From Pseudaminobacter sp047739745 (GTDB lineage Bacteria > Pseudomonadota > Alphaproteobacteria > Rhizobiales > Rhizobiaceae): 64,000 nt of DNA. Under the pieces are notes generated by a model. That model ran no database searches and had not been told where the DNA came from. It saw only the letters and a list, made by a program, of their open reading frames with translations. The position numbers and the translations under genes were made by a program. The stretch spans positions 31,510-95,509 of the forward strand of contig NZ_JBLLVA010000022.1 of assembly GCF_047739745.1 (NCBI RefSeq), written 5' to 3'. Of the stretch, positions 36,624 to 45,117 are shown one piece after another (within the stretch, counting starts at the first letter, position 1; each line of letters starts with the position of its first letter).

Positions 36624-37406
36624 TCAGCCCACGGGCGGAGAATTTTTCTCCAGTATCTCTTCGCGCAGCCACGCATGGGCCGCGGCCACGTCGGTCAGGA
36701 AATGATGGGCCGCGGTTTCCGATTTCGGACGTATCCGGATTGAAATGCCGCCAAGCTCGTTGATCATCTCGAAGCCGCATTCGTCGGACGTGTCGTCACC
36801 AAGGAAGATCGGGCGCCGGCCCGTGAAGGGCTCCATTGCCATGAAGCGCCGGATGGCGGCACTTTTCATCGCCTCCAGCGGCATCAGTTCGACGCCGACA
36901 TTTCCCGCCTCCATCCGGTATCCGGCGGAGAGACCGGGAAGTGCGATTTCCGCGGCTTTCTTGACTGCGGCGAGCGCATTGGGCGCGGCGCGCGTATGGA
37001 TCGCAAGCACAGGGCCCTTGCGCTCGATGTAGACGCCTGCCGGGCCGAACTCCGCTTCCATTTCGGCGGCCAGCGCCGCGATATCCTCCGGCTCCTTTGC
37101 TTCCTCGACCTCGCCATCGCGCTCCAGCCGGTGCTCGAGGCCATAGAGACCGGCCGCGCGTAATTTGAGCGGCGAAAAGAGCTTGTCGATCGCACCGACG
37201 GAACGGCCGCTGATGAAGGCAAGCGCTCCTCCGAGGCGTCGTTCAAGACTGGTAAGCAATTCACGCAACTCGGCGGTTACCGACACTGCGTCTGGATGAT
37301 GGGCATGTTCAAGAAGTGTCCCGTCGATGTCGAGGAAGAGCGCCCAGTTGCCGTCGCTCGGCAGCTTCAGTGTCTCTTGACGGTTTTGGGTATTTACGTA
37401 GTTCAC
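36624..37406 (-). CDS. otsB: Trehalose-6-phosphate phosphatase
   Basis: OtsB removes the phosphate from trehalose-6-phosphate. The 260-residue HAD-superfamily protein has the nucleophile motif LFLDIDGTLLE near residue 25, FISGRS near 65 and the acidic motif IFLGDDTSDECGFE near 205. Its ATG overlaps the otsA stop by 4 nt (37403-37406), so the two are coupled. Together they form the OtsAB trehalose pathway. Confidence 0.96.
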   Translation of the reverse strand: MNYVNTQNRQETLKLPSDGNWALFLDIDGTLLEHAHHPDAVSVTAELRELLTSLERRLGGALAFISGRSVGAIDKLFSPLKLRAAGLYGLEHRLERDGEVEEAKEPEDIAALAAEMEAEFGPAGVYIERKGPVLAIHTRAAPNALAAVKKAAEIALPGLSAGYRMEAGNVGVELMPLEAMKSAAIRRFMAMEPFTGRRPIFLGDDTSDECGFEMINELGGISIRIRPKSETAAHHFLTDVAAAHAWLREEILEKNSPPVG

Positions 37407-39199
37407 CTGGCTGCACCTCTCGTTCTGTCCAGAAGCGATATGACATTGTCGGCCTGCCCGGAGGAGGGCGGTTGACTGGTTACTTCATTCAACTCGTTGC
37501 GTTTGCGCAGGCGCGCGGCATCCACAAGCATGCTGCCTGCCCAGCGATAGACGTTGTTGCCGCGAACCATCTCGCGCATGCGCCGCATGCGTTCGCGCTG
37601 CTCGTCGGCGGACATGGTCAGTCCGTGCAGCAGCGCCTCGCCCACGGCGGTAGGGTCGTAGGGGTTGACGACGATCGCCTCGAGCAGCTCGCGCGAGGCT
37701 CCCGCGAAGGTGCTGAGCACCAGGACGCCCTGTTCGTCGTCGCGGGCCGCGACGAATTCCTTGGCAACGAGGTTCATGCCGTCATGCAGGCTGCTGACCA
37801 CGCAGATGTCGGCTGCGCGATAAATACGGCAGATGTCCTCCTGCGTGTGGTGCTCGTCGAGCAGGATGATGGGCCGGTAATCCCCCCTCGCGTAGCGCTC
37901 GTTGAATTCCTCGACATAACGCAGGCAGTCCTCGTGAAGCTGCCGGTATGCGGGCAAGGTGCCGCGGCTCGGCGCGGCGATCTGCAGGAAAACCACGCGG
38001 CCGATCCATTCGGGATGGGTTCGGAACAACTCCTCGAACGCCATGAAGCGGTCGACAATGCCCTTGGTGTAGTCCATCCGCTCAACGCCGATGCACAGAC
38101 GTGTCTCAGGCGCGAGGCCGAAACGCTGGAGCACTTCGCGCCGGCATTCCGAAACCGGCGGCAGATTTTCCAGGCTGGTCGGCGGCCATTCGATCGAAAT
38201 CGGATAGGCATGAACCAGCGTCGTTTCGCCATGATACGAGATCGAGGCATCTTCCCGCTCGATACGGCTTTCCAGGAACCGATCGACGCTTTCGGTGAAA
38301 TTGTTGCAGTGGAACTGGATATGGAAGCCGACGATGGAACTGCCGAGCAGCCCGTCGAGCACCTTCTCGCGCCATGGACAGATGCTGAACACTTCCGAGT
38401 TCGGCCAGGGAATGTGCCAGAAGGTGATGATGATCGCATCGGGCAGACGCTGGCGGATCATCCGCGGCAGCAGCGCGAAATGATAATCCTGGATAAGGAC
38501 GATCGGCCGCTCGTTCTGTGCTTCCTCCACCACGATGTCGGCGAATTTCTGGTTCACCGCCTCGTACATCTCGAAGTCGGATGCACGGAAGATCGGGCGG
38601 GTAAAGGCAATGTGGCACAAGGGCCAAAGGCCGTCATTGGCGAAGCCGTAATAATAGCCCTGCTGCTCCTCCTCGCTCAGCCAGACCCGGCGCAGCGTAT
38701 AGGCCGGCCGGTCCGGCGGAACCTGAATGCGGTCCTTGTCGTCGACCGTGAGGTGGTCGGCCGAACCGCCCCCATGTGCGATCCAGGTTCCCGAACAGGC
38801 GCGCGTCACCGGTTCCAGCGCCGAGACGAGGCCGCTGGCGGGCACCAGCAGTTTCACTTCACCGTCCACGAGATTGTGTATGTAAGGCTCTCGATTCGAC
38901 ACGACGATGACTTGTGCGTCAGGCAGTTCGGTCTTCAGAACCTGACGTAGCGTCTCGGGCGACCAGTTGATCAGCACGTCGTCGACGGAGCGGCTGTTTT
39001 TTTCGAACTCATGCAGGAGCTTGCGCGCCTGGTCGAGAACCGGATCGGTGTTTACGGGTGCCGCTGCAGATTGGGCCCGTCGCGAGCGCCAGATGAGCGC
39101 GGCCGAAAGGCTGACTGCCACCACCGACAGCAGCAGGCTGAAAATCGTCCAGAGCTCGTAGCTGTAAAGATCGAGAAAACCTGAGTCGGGCGGGTTCAT
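37403..39199 (-). CDS. otsA: Membrane-anchored trehalose-6-phosphate synthase (GT20)
   Basis: Makes trehalose-6-phosphate from a nucleotide-glucose and glucose-6-phosphate. The GT20 core begins near residue 95 (VIVVSNREPYI) and holds the known ligand motifs: LIQDYHFALLPRM, VERMDYTKGIVDR and LHDGMNLVAKEFVAARDD. The first 95 residues are an extension with one strong membrane helix (LWTIFSLLLSVVAVSLSAAL, about 16-35) and a basic stop-transfer WRSRR, predicting a membrane-tethered cytoplasmic enzyme. Classical OtsA has no such anchor. Donor specificity, and strictly the product, are inferred from the otsB partner. A hairpin hides its ribosome binding site. Confidence 0.9.
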   Translation of the reverse strand: MNPPDSGFLDLYSYELWTIFSLLLSVVAVSLSAALIWRSRRAQSAAAPVNTDPVLDQARKLLHEFEKNSRSVDDVLINWSPETLRQVLKTELPDAQVIVVSNREPYIHNLVDGEVKLLVPASGLVSALEPVTRACSGTWIAHGGGSADHLTVDDKDRIQVPPDRPAYTLRRVWLSEEEQQGYYYGFANDGLWPLCHIAFTRPIFRASDFEMYEAVNQKFADIVVEEAQNERPIVLIQDYHFALLPRMIRQRLPDAIIITFWHIPWPNSEVFSICPWREKVLDGLLGSSIVGFHIQFHCNNFTESVDRFLESRIEREDASISYHGETTLVHAYPISIEWPPTSLENLPPVSECRREVLQRFGLAPETRLCIGVERMDYTKGIVDRFMAFEELFRTHPEWIGRVVFLQIAAPSRGTLPAYRQLHEDCLRYVEEFNERYARGDYRPIILLDEHHTQEDICRIYRAADICVVSSLHDGMNLVAKEFVAARDDEQGVLVLSTFAGASRELLEAIVVNPYDPTAVGEALLHGLTMSADEQRERMRRMREMVRGNNVYRWAGSMLVDAARLRKRNELNEVTSQPPSSGQADNVISLLDRTRGAAR

Positions 39200-39203
39200 G
39201 GCT

Positions 39204-39229
39204 GGCGCTCCCTAGGGGATGGGAGCGCC
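39204..39229 (-). promoter_or_regulatory. Hairpin sequestering the otsA Shine-Dalgarno sequence
   Basis: On the transcript GGCGCTCCC (39229-39221), an 8-nt loop and GGGAGCGCC (39212-39204) form a perfect 9-bp stem ending 4 nt before the otsA ATG. The only Shine-Dalgarno-like sequence, GGGAG, is fully paired inside the 3' arm, 8 nt from the start codon. It is a candidate translational control element. Confidence 0.7.
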
Positions 39230-39440
39230 GATAGTTGCGTGGACACGTGATACTTTCTCCAATGCGGTCGGACATTCTCTAACCGAAGCGGCTCGTTCAT
39301 CCCGAAGGATGTCTTCGGAGACTGAACGAACGCCATGTTCTTGCTGATAGGTTCCGAACGCCTGCGAGGACGAAGGGTTCCAGCTTTCGTCACGAAGTTT
39401 TCGGAAAAATGCCCGCGAACTGCCCGAATTTGGTTTTGGA
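39230..39440. other. Gap between otsA and the glucosidase gene
   Basis: About 210 nt on the upstream side of otsA, beyond its leader hairpin. It should hold the otsA-otsB promoter or readthrough leader; I see no clear -35/-10 pair, repeat or small gene. Confidence 0.4.
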
Positions 39441-41606
39441 TCAAGATCGCAGTATGACTGGCGCGGGGCTCTCGTTCGGCGCCTGCAGATCGGCGATCAC
39501 GCGGTCGCCGACGCGTTGGAACGTGAGATCGTAAGTCGATTCCCCGACGCTGAGACGCCGCACCGTCAACTGGTCGATGCCGATCGGCAGTCTGGGTTGG
39601 TCGACCTGCACGTCGCCGCGCCAACCGTCGATACGAAAACCCAGACATGCCTGCATGAGCATGAACACCGACCCCGACGACCAGGCCTGAGGCAGGCACG
39701 CGACCGGATAGGCGATCGGGGCCTCGCCCGGCGCGCGGGAAAAGCCGCAGAACAGTTCAGGCAGGCGCATGTTGAAGTGAACGGCGGCCTCAAAGGTGTT
39801 GCTCATCAGCCTGACGACGCCGTCGCGATTACCGTAACGGGCAAGGCCGGCCGCGCAGATTGCCGTGTCGTGCGGCCAGATTGAGCCGTTGTGATAAGAC
39901 ATCGGATTGAAGAATATCTCGTCGTCGGCCAGCGTGCGGATGCCCCAGCCGGTATGGAATGGAGCGGCGAGGAGCTGTTCGGCGACACGCTGCGCTCGTT
40001 GCACGGTGGGCAACCCGACAAAAAGCAAATGCCCGACATTCGAGGTGCGAACCTGGCAGGGCAGGCCGTCCCCGTCGATCGCGAGAGCATAGAATTCGCG
40101 GTCTTCCATCCAGAAGGAATTCTCTACCGCCATGCGCATTTTTTCCGCCCGCTCGTGCCACTCGGCCGCCAGTCGATGGTCGCCTCGGCGCTCGGCGAGG
40201 TCGGACAGGCCGCTAAACGCGGCATAGACATAGCCCTGCACCTCGACCAGCGCGATCGGACCTTTGGGGATGCGGCCGTCGGCGTGGAAGACGGAATCGA
40301 AGCTGTCCTTCCAGCCCTGGTTGGCGAGCCCGGATTCGGCCGCGCGGCGATAGGTCACGAAGCCGTTCGGATCGCGATCAATCGCCTGCTCCATCCATTT
40401 CGCGGCGGCGGTGATCGACGGCCACAACATGTCGATGAAGTCCATGTCACCGGTGCGATTGGCATAAGCGCAGGCCAGGTAGACATAGAGGGGCGTGGTA
40501 TCGACGCCGCCATAATAGCGGCCGAACGGCAGTTCCCGCAGGATCGCCATTTCACCCTTGCGGGTTTCGTGCATGATCTTGCCGGGTTCCGAGTCGCTGA
40601 ACGGCGATATTTCCGTCGCCTGGTGCTGCGCCAGAAAGGCAAGAACGCCGCGCGCCAATCCCGGATTGATCCAAAGCATCTGCAGCGCCGAGATCACCCC
40701 GTCGCGACCGAAGGCCGTCGAAAACCAGGGTATGCCGGCATAGGGATAGGGACCGGTGGCAAGATCGGTGGTAAGCAGCGCTATGTCGGCGCGTGCGCGT
40801 GACAGCCAATCGTTGTAGACGCGGCCGGAACTGTGGACTGCCGCACCATGGCGCCGCTTCGCCCGCATGCCGAAACGGGCGCGCGCAGCCGCTGCGCGGA
40901 ACCGGCGGCGCTCCGGCTTCTGCGGTGTCTTTCCGACTTCGATGAACAATGTCTCGCGGGTACGCTTCGGCAGCCGCAGCAGGAAGTCGGCACGGCTTCC
41001 GGTAAGTCGCGCCGGAGTGCGTGAAAAGGAGATGGTCGATTCGCGCAGCACCTCATCCAGCCCCTGATAGCGCATGGTTACGCTATCGGTGCCGGCTTCA
41101 GCCTCGAGCGCGCTGCCGCGCTGCTTGCGCGTCGATCCGCGAACCTCGAACATATCGCGGAAGTCAGCCGCAAAACATAGCGACAGCGGTAACAGCACTT
41201 CGCGTTCGCCGTAGTTCGACAACGCGATGCGCTCGAACATGCGGTCTTCCCAGATCAGACGGGTACGCTCGATGTGGACGACGCCCTGGCGGGTTTCCCG
41301 CCCCTCGGCGGAAGGCAGGGGCAGATTGGTGAGATTTGTCCGGAACAGCATATTGTCTTGGCTGAGCGATGCGCCGAGCAGCGATGGTGGCCTGCCGCCG
41401 ATCATCAGCCGGAATTGCGACAGGACCCTTGTGTCTTCGAGAAACAGCCCGTCACCGCTGCCGCGTATATCGCCATAGGCATCCGCGACCATGAAGCAAT
41501 CGCCATGTTTGAGCGCAAACAGCCGGTGCGGCTCACGCGGGGGTGTGTCGTCGAAAGACGACAGCGCTATCGCCGGGTCGAGTGTTCTCTCATCGAGTTG
41601 CGACAT
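39441..41606 (-). CDS. Amylo-alpha-1,6-glucosidase / glycogen-debranching-type protein
   Basis: The 721-residue protein has an N-terminal glycogen-debranching-enzyme domain (about 25-215, LKHGDCFMVADAYGDIRG) and an (alpha/alpha)6-barrel glucosidase-like domain (about 270-680). The latter contains WFSTAFGRDGVISALQMLW, the DTTPLYVYL segment and GWKDSFDSVFHADG. It would release glucose from branched glucans in the cytoplasm. Neighbours (GT4 transferase, otsA, otsB) suggest a role in glycogen or trehalose metabolism. Start ATG 41606 has GGAG 8 nt upstream. Exact substrate is inferred. Confidence 0.88.
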   Translation of the reverse strand: MSQLDERTLDPAIALSSFDDTPPREPHRLFALKHGDCFMVADAYGDIRGSGDGLFLEDTRVLSQFRLMIGGRPPSLLGASLSQDNMLFRTNLTNLPLPSAEGRETRQGVVHIERTRLIWEDRMFERIALSNYGEREVLLPLSLCFAADFRDMFEVRGSTRKQRGSALEAEAGTDSVTMRYQGLDEVLRESTISFSRTPARLTGSRADFLLRLPKRTRETLFIEVGKTPQKPERRRFRAAAARARFGMRAKRRHGAAVHSSGRVYNDWLSRARADIALLTTDLATGPYPYAGIPWFSTAFGRDGVISALQMLWINPGLARGVLAFLAQHQATEISPFSDSEPGKIMHETRKGEMAILRELPFGRYYGGVDTTPLYVYLACAYANRTGDMDFIDMLWPSITAAAKWMEQAIDRDPNGFVTYRRAAESGLANQGWKDSFDSVFHADGRIPKGPIALVEVQGYVYAAFSGLSDLAERRGDHRLAAEWHERAEKMRMAVENSFWMEDREFYALAIDGDGLPCQVRTSNVGHLLFVGLPTVQRAQRVAEQLLAAPFHTGWGIRTLADDEIFFNPMSYHNGSIWPHDTAICAAGLARYGNRDGVVRLMSNTFEAAVHFNMRLPELFCGFSRAPGEAPIAYPVACLPQAWSSGSVFMLMQACLGFRIDGWRGDVQVDQPRLPIGIDQLTVRRLSVGESTYDLTFQRVGDRVIADLQAPNESPAPVILRS

Positions 41607-41661
41607 GGCTCATCTCCATTGCGAGAACTTAATGCTCGATAGGGCCAAAATAGGGTCCGGT

Positions 41662-42735
41662 TCAGCCGTGAACCGCGTTCACGGGCGCCGCCGGCTTGCC
41701 GCCCGCCAGCCGCGCATAGATATCCGCATAATCTCGGGCCATGCGCGAGGCCGAGAAGCGGCGTTCGAATGTGGCGCGGATCGCATGGCGGTCGAGCCCG
41801 TCAAGCCTAGCGACGGCGGATACTGCTGCATCGACCGAATCGACAATGAACCCAGTCGTCCCGTCATCGACGATTTCGGACATCGCGCCCGCGTTCCAGA
41901 CGATTACCGGCGTGCCGCAGGCCATCGCCTCGATCACCACGAGTCCGAACGGTTCGGGCCAGTCAATGGGGAAAAGAAGGGCTGCAGCGTTGCCCAGGAA
42001 CGCTTCCTTCGCATCCTCGCCGATCTCCCCGACATATTCGACCTGCGTGCCATCGATCAGCGGTTTGACGATTTCGGCGAAATATTCGCGGTCGTCCCTG
42101 CCCACCTTGGCGGCGATCTTCAATTTCATGCCTGACTTGATCGCGATCTCTATGGCCCGGTCAGGGCGCTTGTCGCGCGAAAGCCGTCCGAGGAATGCCA
42201 GATAACCGGCATTCGGGGCGAAGCTTGCCGGCGGACGGTAAAGATTGGGAGGCATGCCATGGTGAACCGTCCCGACCCAGTTTGCCTCCTGAAGCTGGCG
42301 CCGCTGGTTGTGGGAGATCGAAATCATCGGAAAGGTCGGCCAGCGCCGGTACGCGCCGGCAAGATCCCTGTAGTCGAGGCGGCCATGCGGCGTCGTCACC
42401 GTCCGCTCGGGCATGTGCTCGAAAAAGGGAAAATGCATGAAATGGCTGAGATGGAAATGCATGATGTCGAATTCGCCGGCATGGCGGCGCACTTCGTCCA
42501 GCATGGAGAATTGGGCGGCGATGTCGGATTTCAGCGGATCGGGATCGAGCCGCAGCGGCTGGTCCCGTACCGATACCAGACGGGCTTTTGTATCGGCATC
42601 GGCACTGGAAAACAGGGTCACGTCGTGACCCATCCCAACCAGCTCGTCGACGAGATAGTGGATGATGCGCTCGGTTCCTCCATAAAGTTTAGGCGGCACG
42701 GATTCATAAAGAGGCGCGATATGGGCGATTCTCAT
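41662..42735 (-). CDS. GT4 family glycosyltransferase
   Basis: A 357-residue GT-B fold transferase. Features are the N-terminal RIAHIAPLYESVPPKLYGGTER acceptor-side loop (in parts: APLYESVPP, KLYGGTER), the mid-protein GRLSRDKRPDRAIE and the C-terminal EPFGLVVIEAMACGTPVI with the conserved E-x7-E. ATG 42735 matches homologous starts; ATG 42753 adds six residues. Neither has a strong ribosome binding site. It lies 55 nt upstream of the glucosidase and is probably cotranscribed. Donor and acceptor are not known. Confidence 0.88.
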   Translation of the reverse strand: MRIAHIAPLYESVPPKLYGGTERIIHYLVDELVGMGHDVTLFSSADADTKARLVSVRDQPLRLDPDPLKSDIAAQFSMLDEVRRHAGEFDIMHFHLSHFMHFPFFEHMPERTVTTPHGRLDYRDLAGAYRRWPTFPMISISHNQRRQLQEANWVGTVHHGMPPNLYRPPASFAPNAGYLAFLGRLSRDKRPDRAIEIAIKSGMKLKIAAKVGRDDREYFAEIVKPLIDGTQVEYVGEIGEDAKEAFLGNAAALLFPIDWPEPFGLVVIEAMACGTPVIVWNAGAMSEIVDDGTTGFIVDSVDAAVSAVARLDGLDRHAIRATFERRFSASRMARDYADIYARLAGGKPAAPVNAVHG

Positions 42736-42887
42736 TCGGGTCTCGGCATTCATCGTCGGGACTCATGACGAACGCCCAGGGGCGCATCTCGTTGCATCGA
42801 AGTTGAAGCCACTGCGGGCTTGACCTTCCTCCCGACGCAGGGATGATCTGAAACGGAAGCGAAACGATTTCGATCCATGCTCACGCC

Positions 42888-43238
42888 ATGGCGGTGCATC
42901 TGCGTCCAACTCAGGCCCTGCGTCTCTGGCAACAGGTCATGTTGTCGGAGGTGCATGCGGCTGCGCCCGACCTGACCCTGCGCCAGACCGCCATCCTGCT
43001 GACGATCTATCTCGATCCGCCGCCGCATACGGTGCGCGGCCTTGCCGCCAGGCTCGGTGTCAGCAAGCCGGTGATAACGCGCGCGCTCGATACGATGGGC
43101 GCGCTGAAACTGGTGTCGCGCCATCGCGATGAACTCGACCGGCGCAATGTTCTGGTCAGGCGAACGGTGGACGGCGCGCTCTATGTCGAGCGCTTTGGCG
43201 ATGCTATCATCGCCAAAGCAATGGAGTTGCCGATTTGA
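42888..43238 (+). CDS. MarR-like winged-helix regulator
   Basis: A 116-residue protein with the MarR-type core: LTLRQTAILLTIYLDPPPHTVRGLAARL (in parts: LTLRQTAIL, TVRGLAARLGVSKPVITRAL as the recognition helix) and the wing DELDRRNVLVRRT. It is shorter than typical MarR proteins (about 140), lacking most of the terminal dimerisation helices. Its TGA overlaps the TTG start of the C40 peptidase gene. It may regulate that gene or the surrounding peptide genes. Confidence 0.85.
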   Translation: MAVHLRPTQALRLWQQVMLSEVHAAAPDLTLRQTAILLTIYLDPPPHTVRGLAARLGVSKPVITRALDTMGALKLVSRHRDELDRRNVLVRRTVDGALYVERFGDAIIAKAMELPI

Positions 43239-44095
43239 CCAGTCTCGAAGCGCGCCTGCATGCCTTCCGCGCCGACCTCGCCGACGTCCGGCTGAAAGGC
43301 GAAGTGCCGGCCGAACGTTATGTCGAGGGCAGGGCGGCCCGCATCGTTGCCGGCGTGGCCGACGTGCGGAAGAAGCCGCACGCTGATGCCGGCCTCGATA
43401 CACAATTCCTGCGCGGCGACGACATTCTTGTGTTCGACGAAGCCGATGGGTGGGTCTGGGCGCAGGCCATTCATGACGGTTACGTCGGTTATATTGACAG
43501 CGCGTCGGTCGGCGCACGCGAAGGCGAGCCGACGCATCGCGTCTCTGTCCCGCGTACCTTTGTCTATCCAGAACCGGATTTGAAATATCCCCGTTGCGGC
43601 GAACTCTCGATGGGCTCGGCCATTGCCGTTGTCGACTTCGCCGAAACGCGTGGCACCCGTTATGCGGTCCTGTCCTCCGGCGGAGCGGTTGTTGCAGGAC
43701 ATCTGCGGCCCGCCGCCGAGATTTTCGAGGATTTCGTCTCGGTCGCCGAGACGCTTCTCCATACGCCCTACCTCTGGGGCGGTGTTTCCGGTTTCGGCAT
43801 CGACTGTTCGGGCCTCGTACAGCTTGCCATGCGCATGGCGGGCAGGAACGTTCTGCGCGACACGGATATGCAGGCGGCAGGCATCGGCGAACCGATCGTG
43901 CCCGGAGCGGGCTTCTCCGGCCTGCGGCGTGGCGACCTCGTGTTCTGGAAAGGGCATGTCGCTATCATGACCGATGCCGAAAACATCATTCATGCAAGCG
44001 GCCATACCATGATGGTGTCGCGCGAGGGGCTTGTGCAGGCCATCGAACGCATCGGCTATCTCTATGGCGGGCCGACCGTCTTTCGGCGGCCCTAA
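43235..44095 (+). CDS. NlpC/P60 (C40) peptidase with SH3 domains
   Basis: The 286-residue protein has SH3-like domains (about residues 30-95 and 100-155) and an NlpC/P60 catalytic domain with the Cys in GIDCSGLVQLA (about 190), His in KGHVAIMTD (about 238) and His in IHASGHTMM. No signal peptide or membrane segment is present, so it is predicted to act in the cytoplasm, like YkfC-type gamma-D-glutamyl-diamino acid endopeptidases of peptidoglycan recycling. It starts with TTG 43235, with ATGGAG 8 nt upstream. It ends overlapping the convergent ghrA-like gene by 4 nt. Confidence 0.9.
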   Translation: MTSLEARLHAFRADLADVRLKGEVPAERYVEGRAARIVAGVADVRKKPHADAGLDTQFLRGDDILVFDEADGWVWAQAIHDGYVGYIDSASVGAREGEPTHRVSVPRTFVYPEPDLKYPRCGELSMGSAIAVVDFAETRGTRYAVLSSGGAVVAGHLRPAAEIFEDFVSVAETLLHTPYLWGGVSGFGIDCSGLVQLAMRMAGRNVLRDTDMQAAGIGEPIVPGAGFSGLRRGDLVFWKGHVAIMTDAENIIHASGHTMMVSREGLVQAIERIGYLYGGPTVFRRP

Positions 44096-45033
44096 TACTG
44101 CATCTGGCGGTCGACCACGTTCCGCAACGGTTCGCCACGCTCGAACGCGTCCATCTGCGCCAGCATCGGCGCCACCAGATGCGCCGGGTCCGAAGTGGCC
44201 GCCGCATGCGGCGTCACGAATACCCTGGGGTGCGCCCATAGCGGGCTGGTCTTGGGCAGTGGTTCTACCTCGAACACGTCGAGACTGGCTTCCTTGAGCG
44301 TGCCGTCGTCGAGTGCGCGTAATATGTCGGCGTCTTTCTGCAAGCGTCCGCGTCCGGCATTGATCAGCACGGCGCCGCCGAGTCCGTTCGCCCGCCGCAA
44401 CTGTCTCAGTACCTTGTAGTTTACGATGCCGCGCGTTGCCGGCGTCAGCGGCAAGAGCACAACAAGAATGTCGGTGGCGTTGAGGAAGGGGACAAGCCCG
44501 GCTTCACCGCCGAATGTCTCCACGCCTTCCATCGGCCGGCCGGTCCGCCCCCAGCCGTTGACGCGAAAGCCAAGCGCCAGCAGTGCCCTTGCCGCCGCGC
44601 GACCGAGTTGGCCGAGTCCCATGATGCCGACGGAAATGTCTTCGGCCGCACGCTGCGGGGGCTCGTGCCAGATCTTCTTGTTCTGCTGGCTTCGATAGAG
44701 CATGCCCTGGCGGTGATGATCCATCACCCGCCAGACGATATAATCGGTCATGTGGCCGGCAAGATTGTCGGCGACCACCCGCACGATGGGCGCTTCGGGC
44801 AGGCCGGGATCATTGAACAGATGGTCGACCCCGGCGCCGATGGAGAAAACGGCCCTGAGATTGGGTAGCCTGGCAAGGATATTGGGCGGCTGCTTCCACA
44901 CCACGGCGTAGGTTATCGACGGATCGGCCGGACCGTCCGGCGCAAGCACCACCTCGCGCTGCGCCGACAAAAGCTCATGCCAGCGCTGCGGGTTGAAGCC
45001 CGTAACCGAGAGCAGGATACGTCCCTTGTCCAT
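44092..45033 (-). CDS. ghrA: Glyoxylate/hydroxypyruvate reductase A-like dehydrogenase
   Basis: The 313-residue enzyme belongs to the D-2-hydroxyacid dehydrogenases of GhrA type, with the cofactor motif GIMGLGQLGRAAA (about 140-152), the catalytic Arg in INAGRGRLQKD, Glu in DVFEVEPLP and His in TPHAAATS. It reduces glyoxylate or hydroxypyruvate with NAD(P)H; substrate is inferred. ATG 45033 (MDKGRILL) has GAGG at good spacing and is preferred to an upstream start at 45099. Confidence 0.88.
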   Translation of the reverse strand: MDKGRILLSVTGFNPQRWHELLSAQREVVLAPDGPADPSITYAVVWKQPPNILARLPNLRAVFSIGAGVDHLFNDPGLPEAPIVRVVADNLAGHMTDYIVWRVMDHHRQGMLYRSQQNKKIWHEPPQRAAEDISVGIMGLGQLGRAAARALLALGFRVNGWGRTGRPMEGVETFGGEAGLVPFLNATDILVVLLPLTPATRGIVNYKVLRQLRRANGLGGAVLINAGRGRLQKDADILRALDDGTLKEASLDVFEVEPLPKTSPLWAHPRVFVTPHAAATSDPAHLVAPMLAQMDAFERGEPLRNVVDRQMQY

Positions 45034-45117
45034 CTCCACCGCCTCTGTCGTATTTGTACCCTGATTTTCCTGAAGGATCACCCCGCGCCAAGCCGGCACG
45101 GCGGCAGGACCGCGATT

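Noticed and set aside
37316..38950. 544-codon open frame opposite otsA
   Set aside because: Same explanation: a shadow frame of a certain gene, with no homology I recognise.
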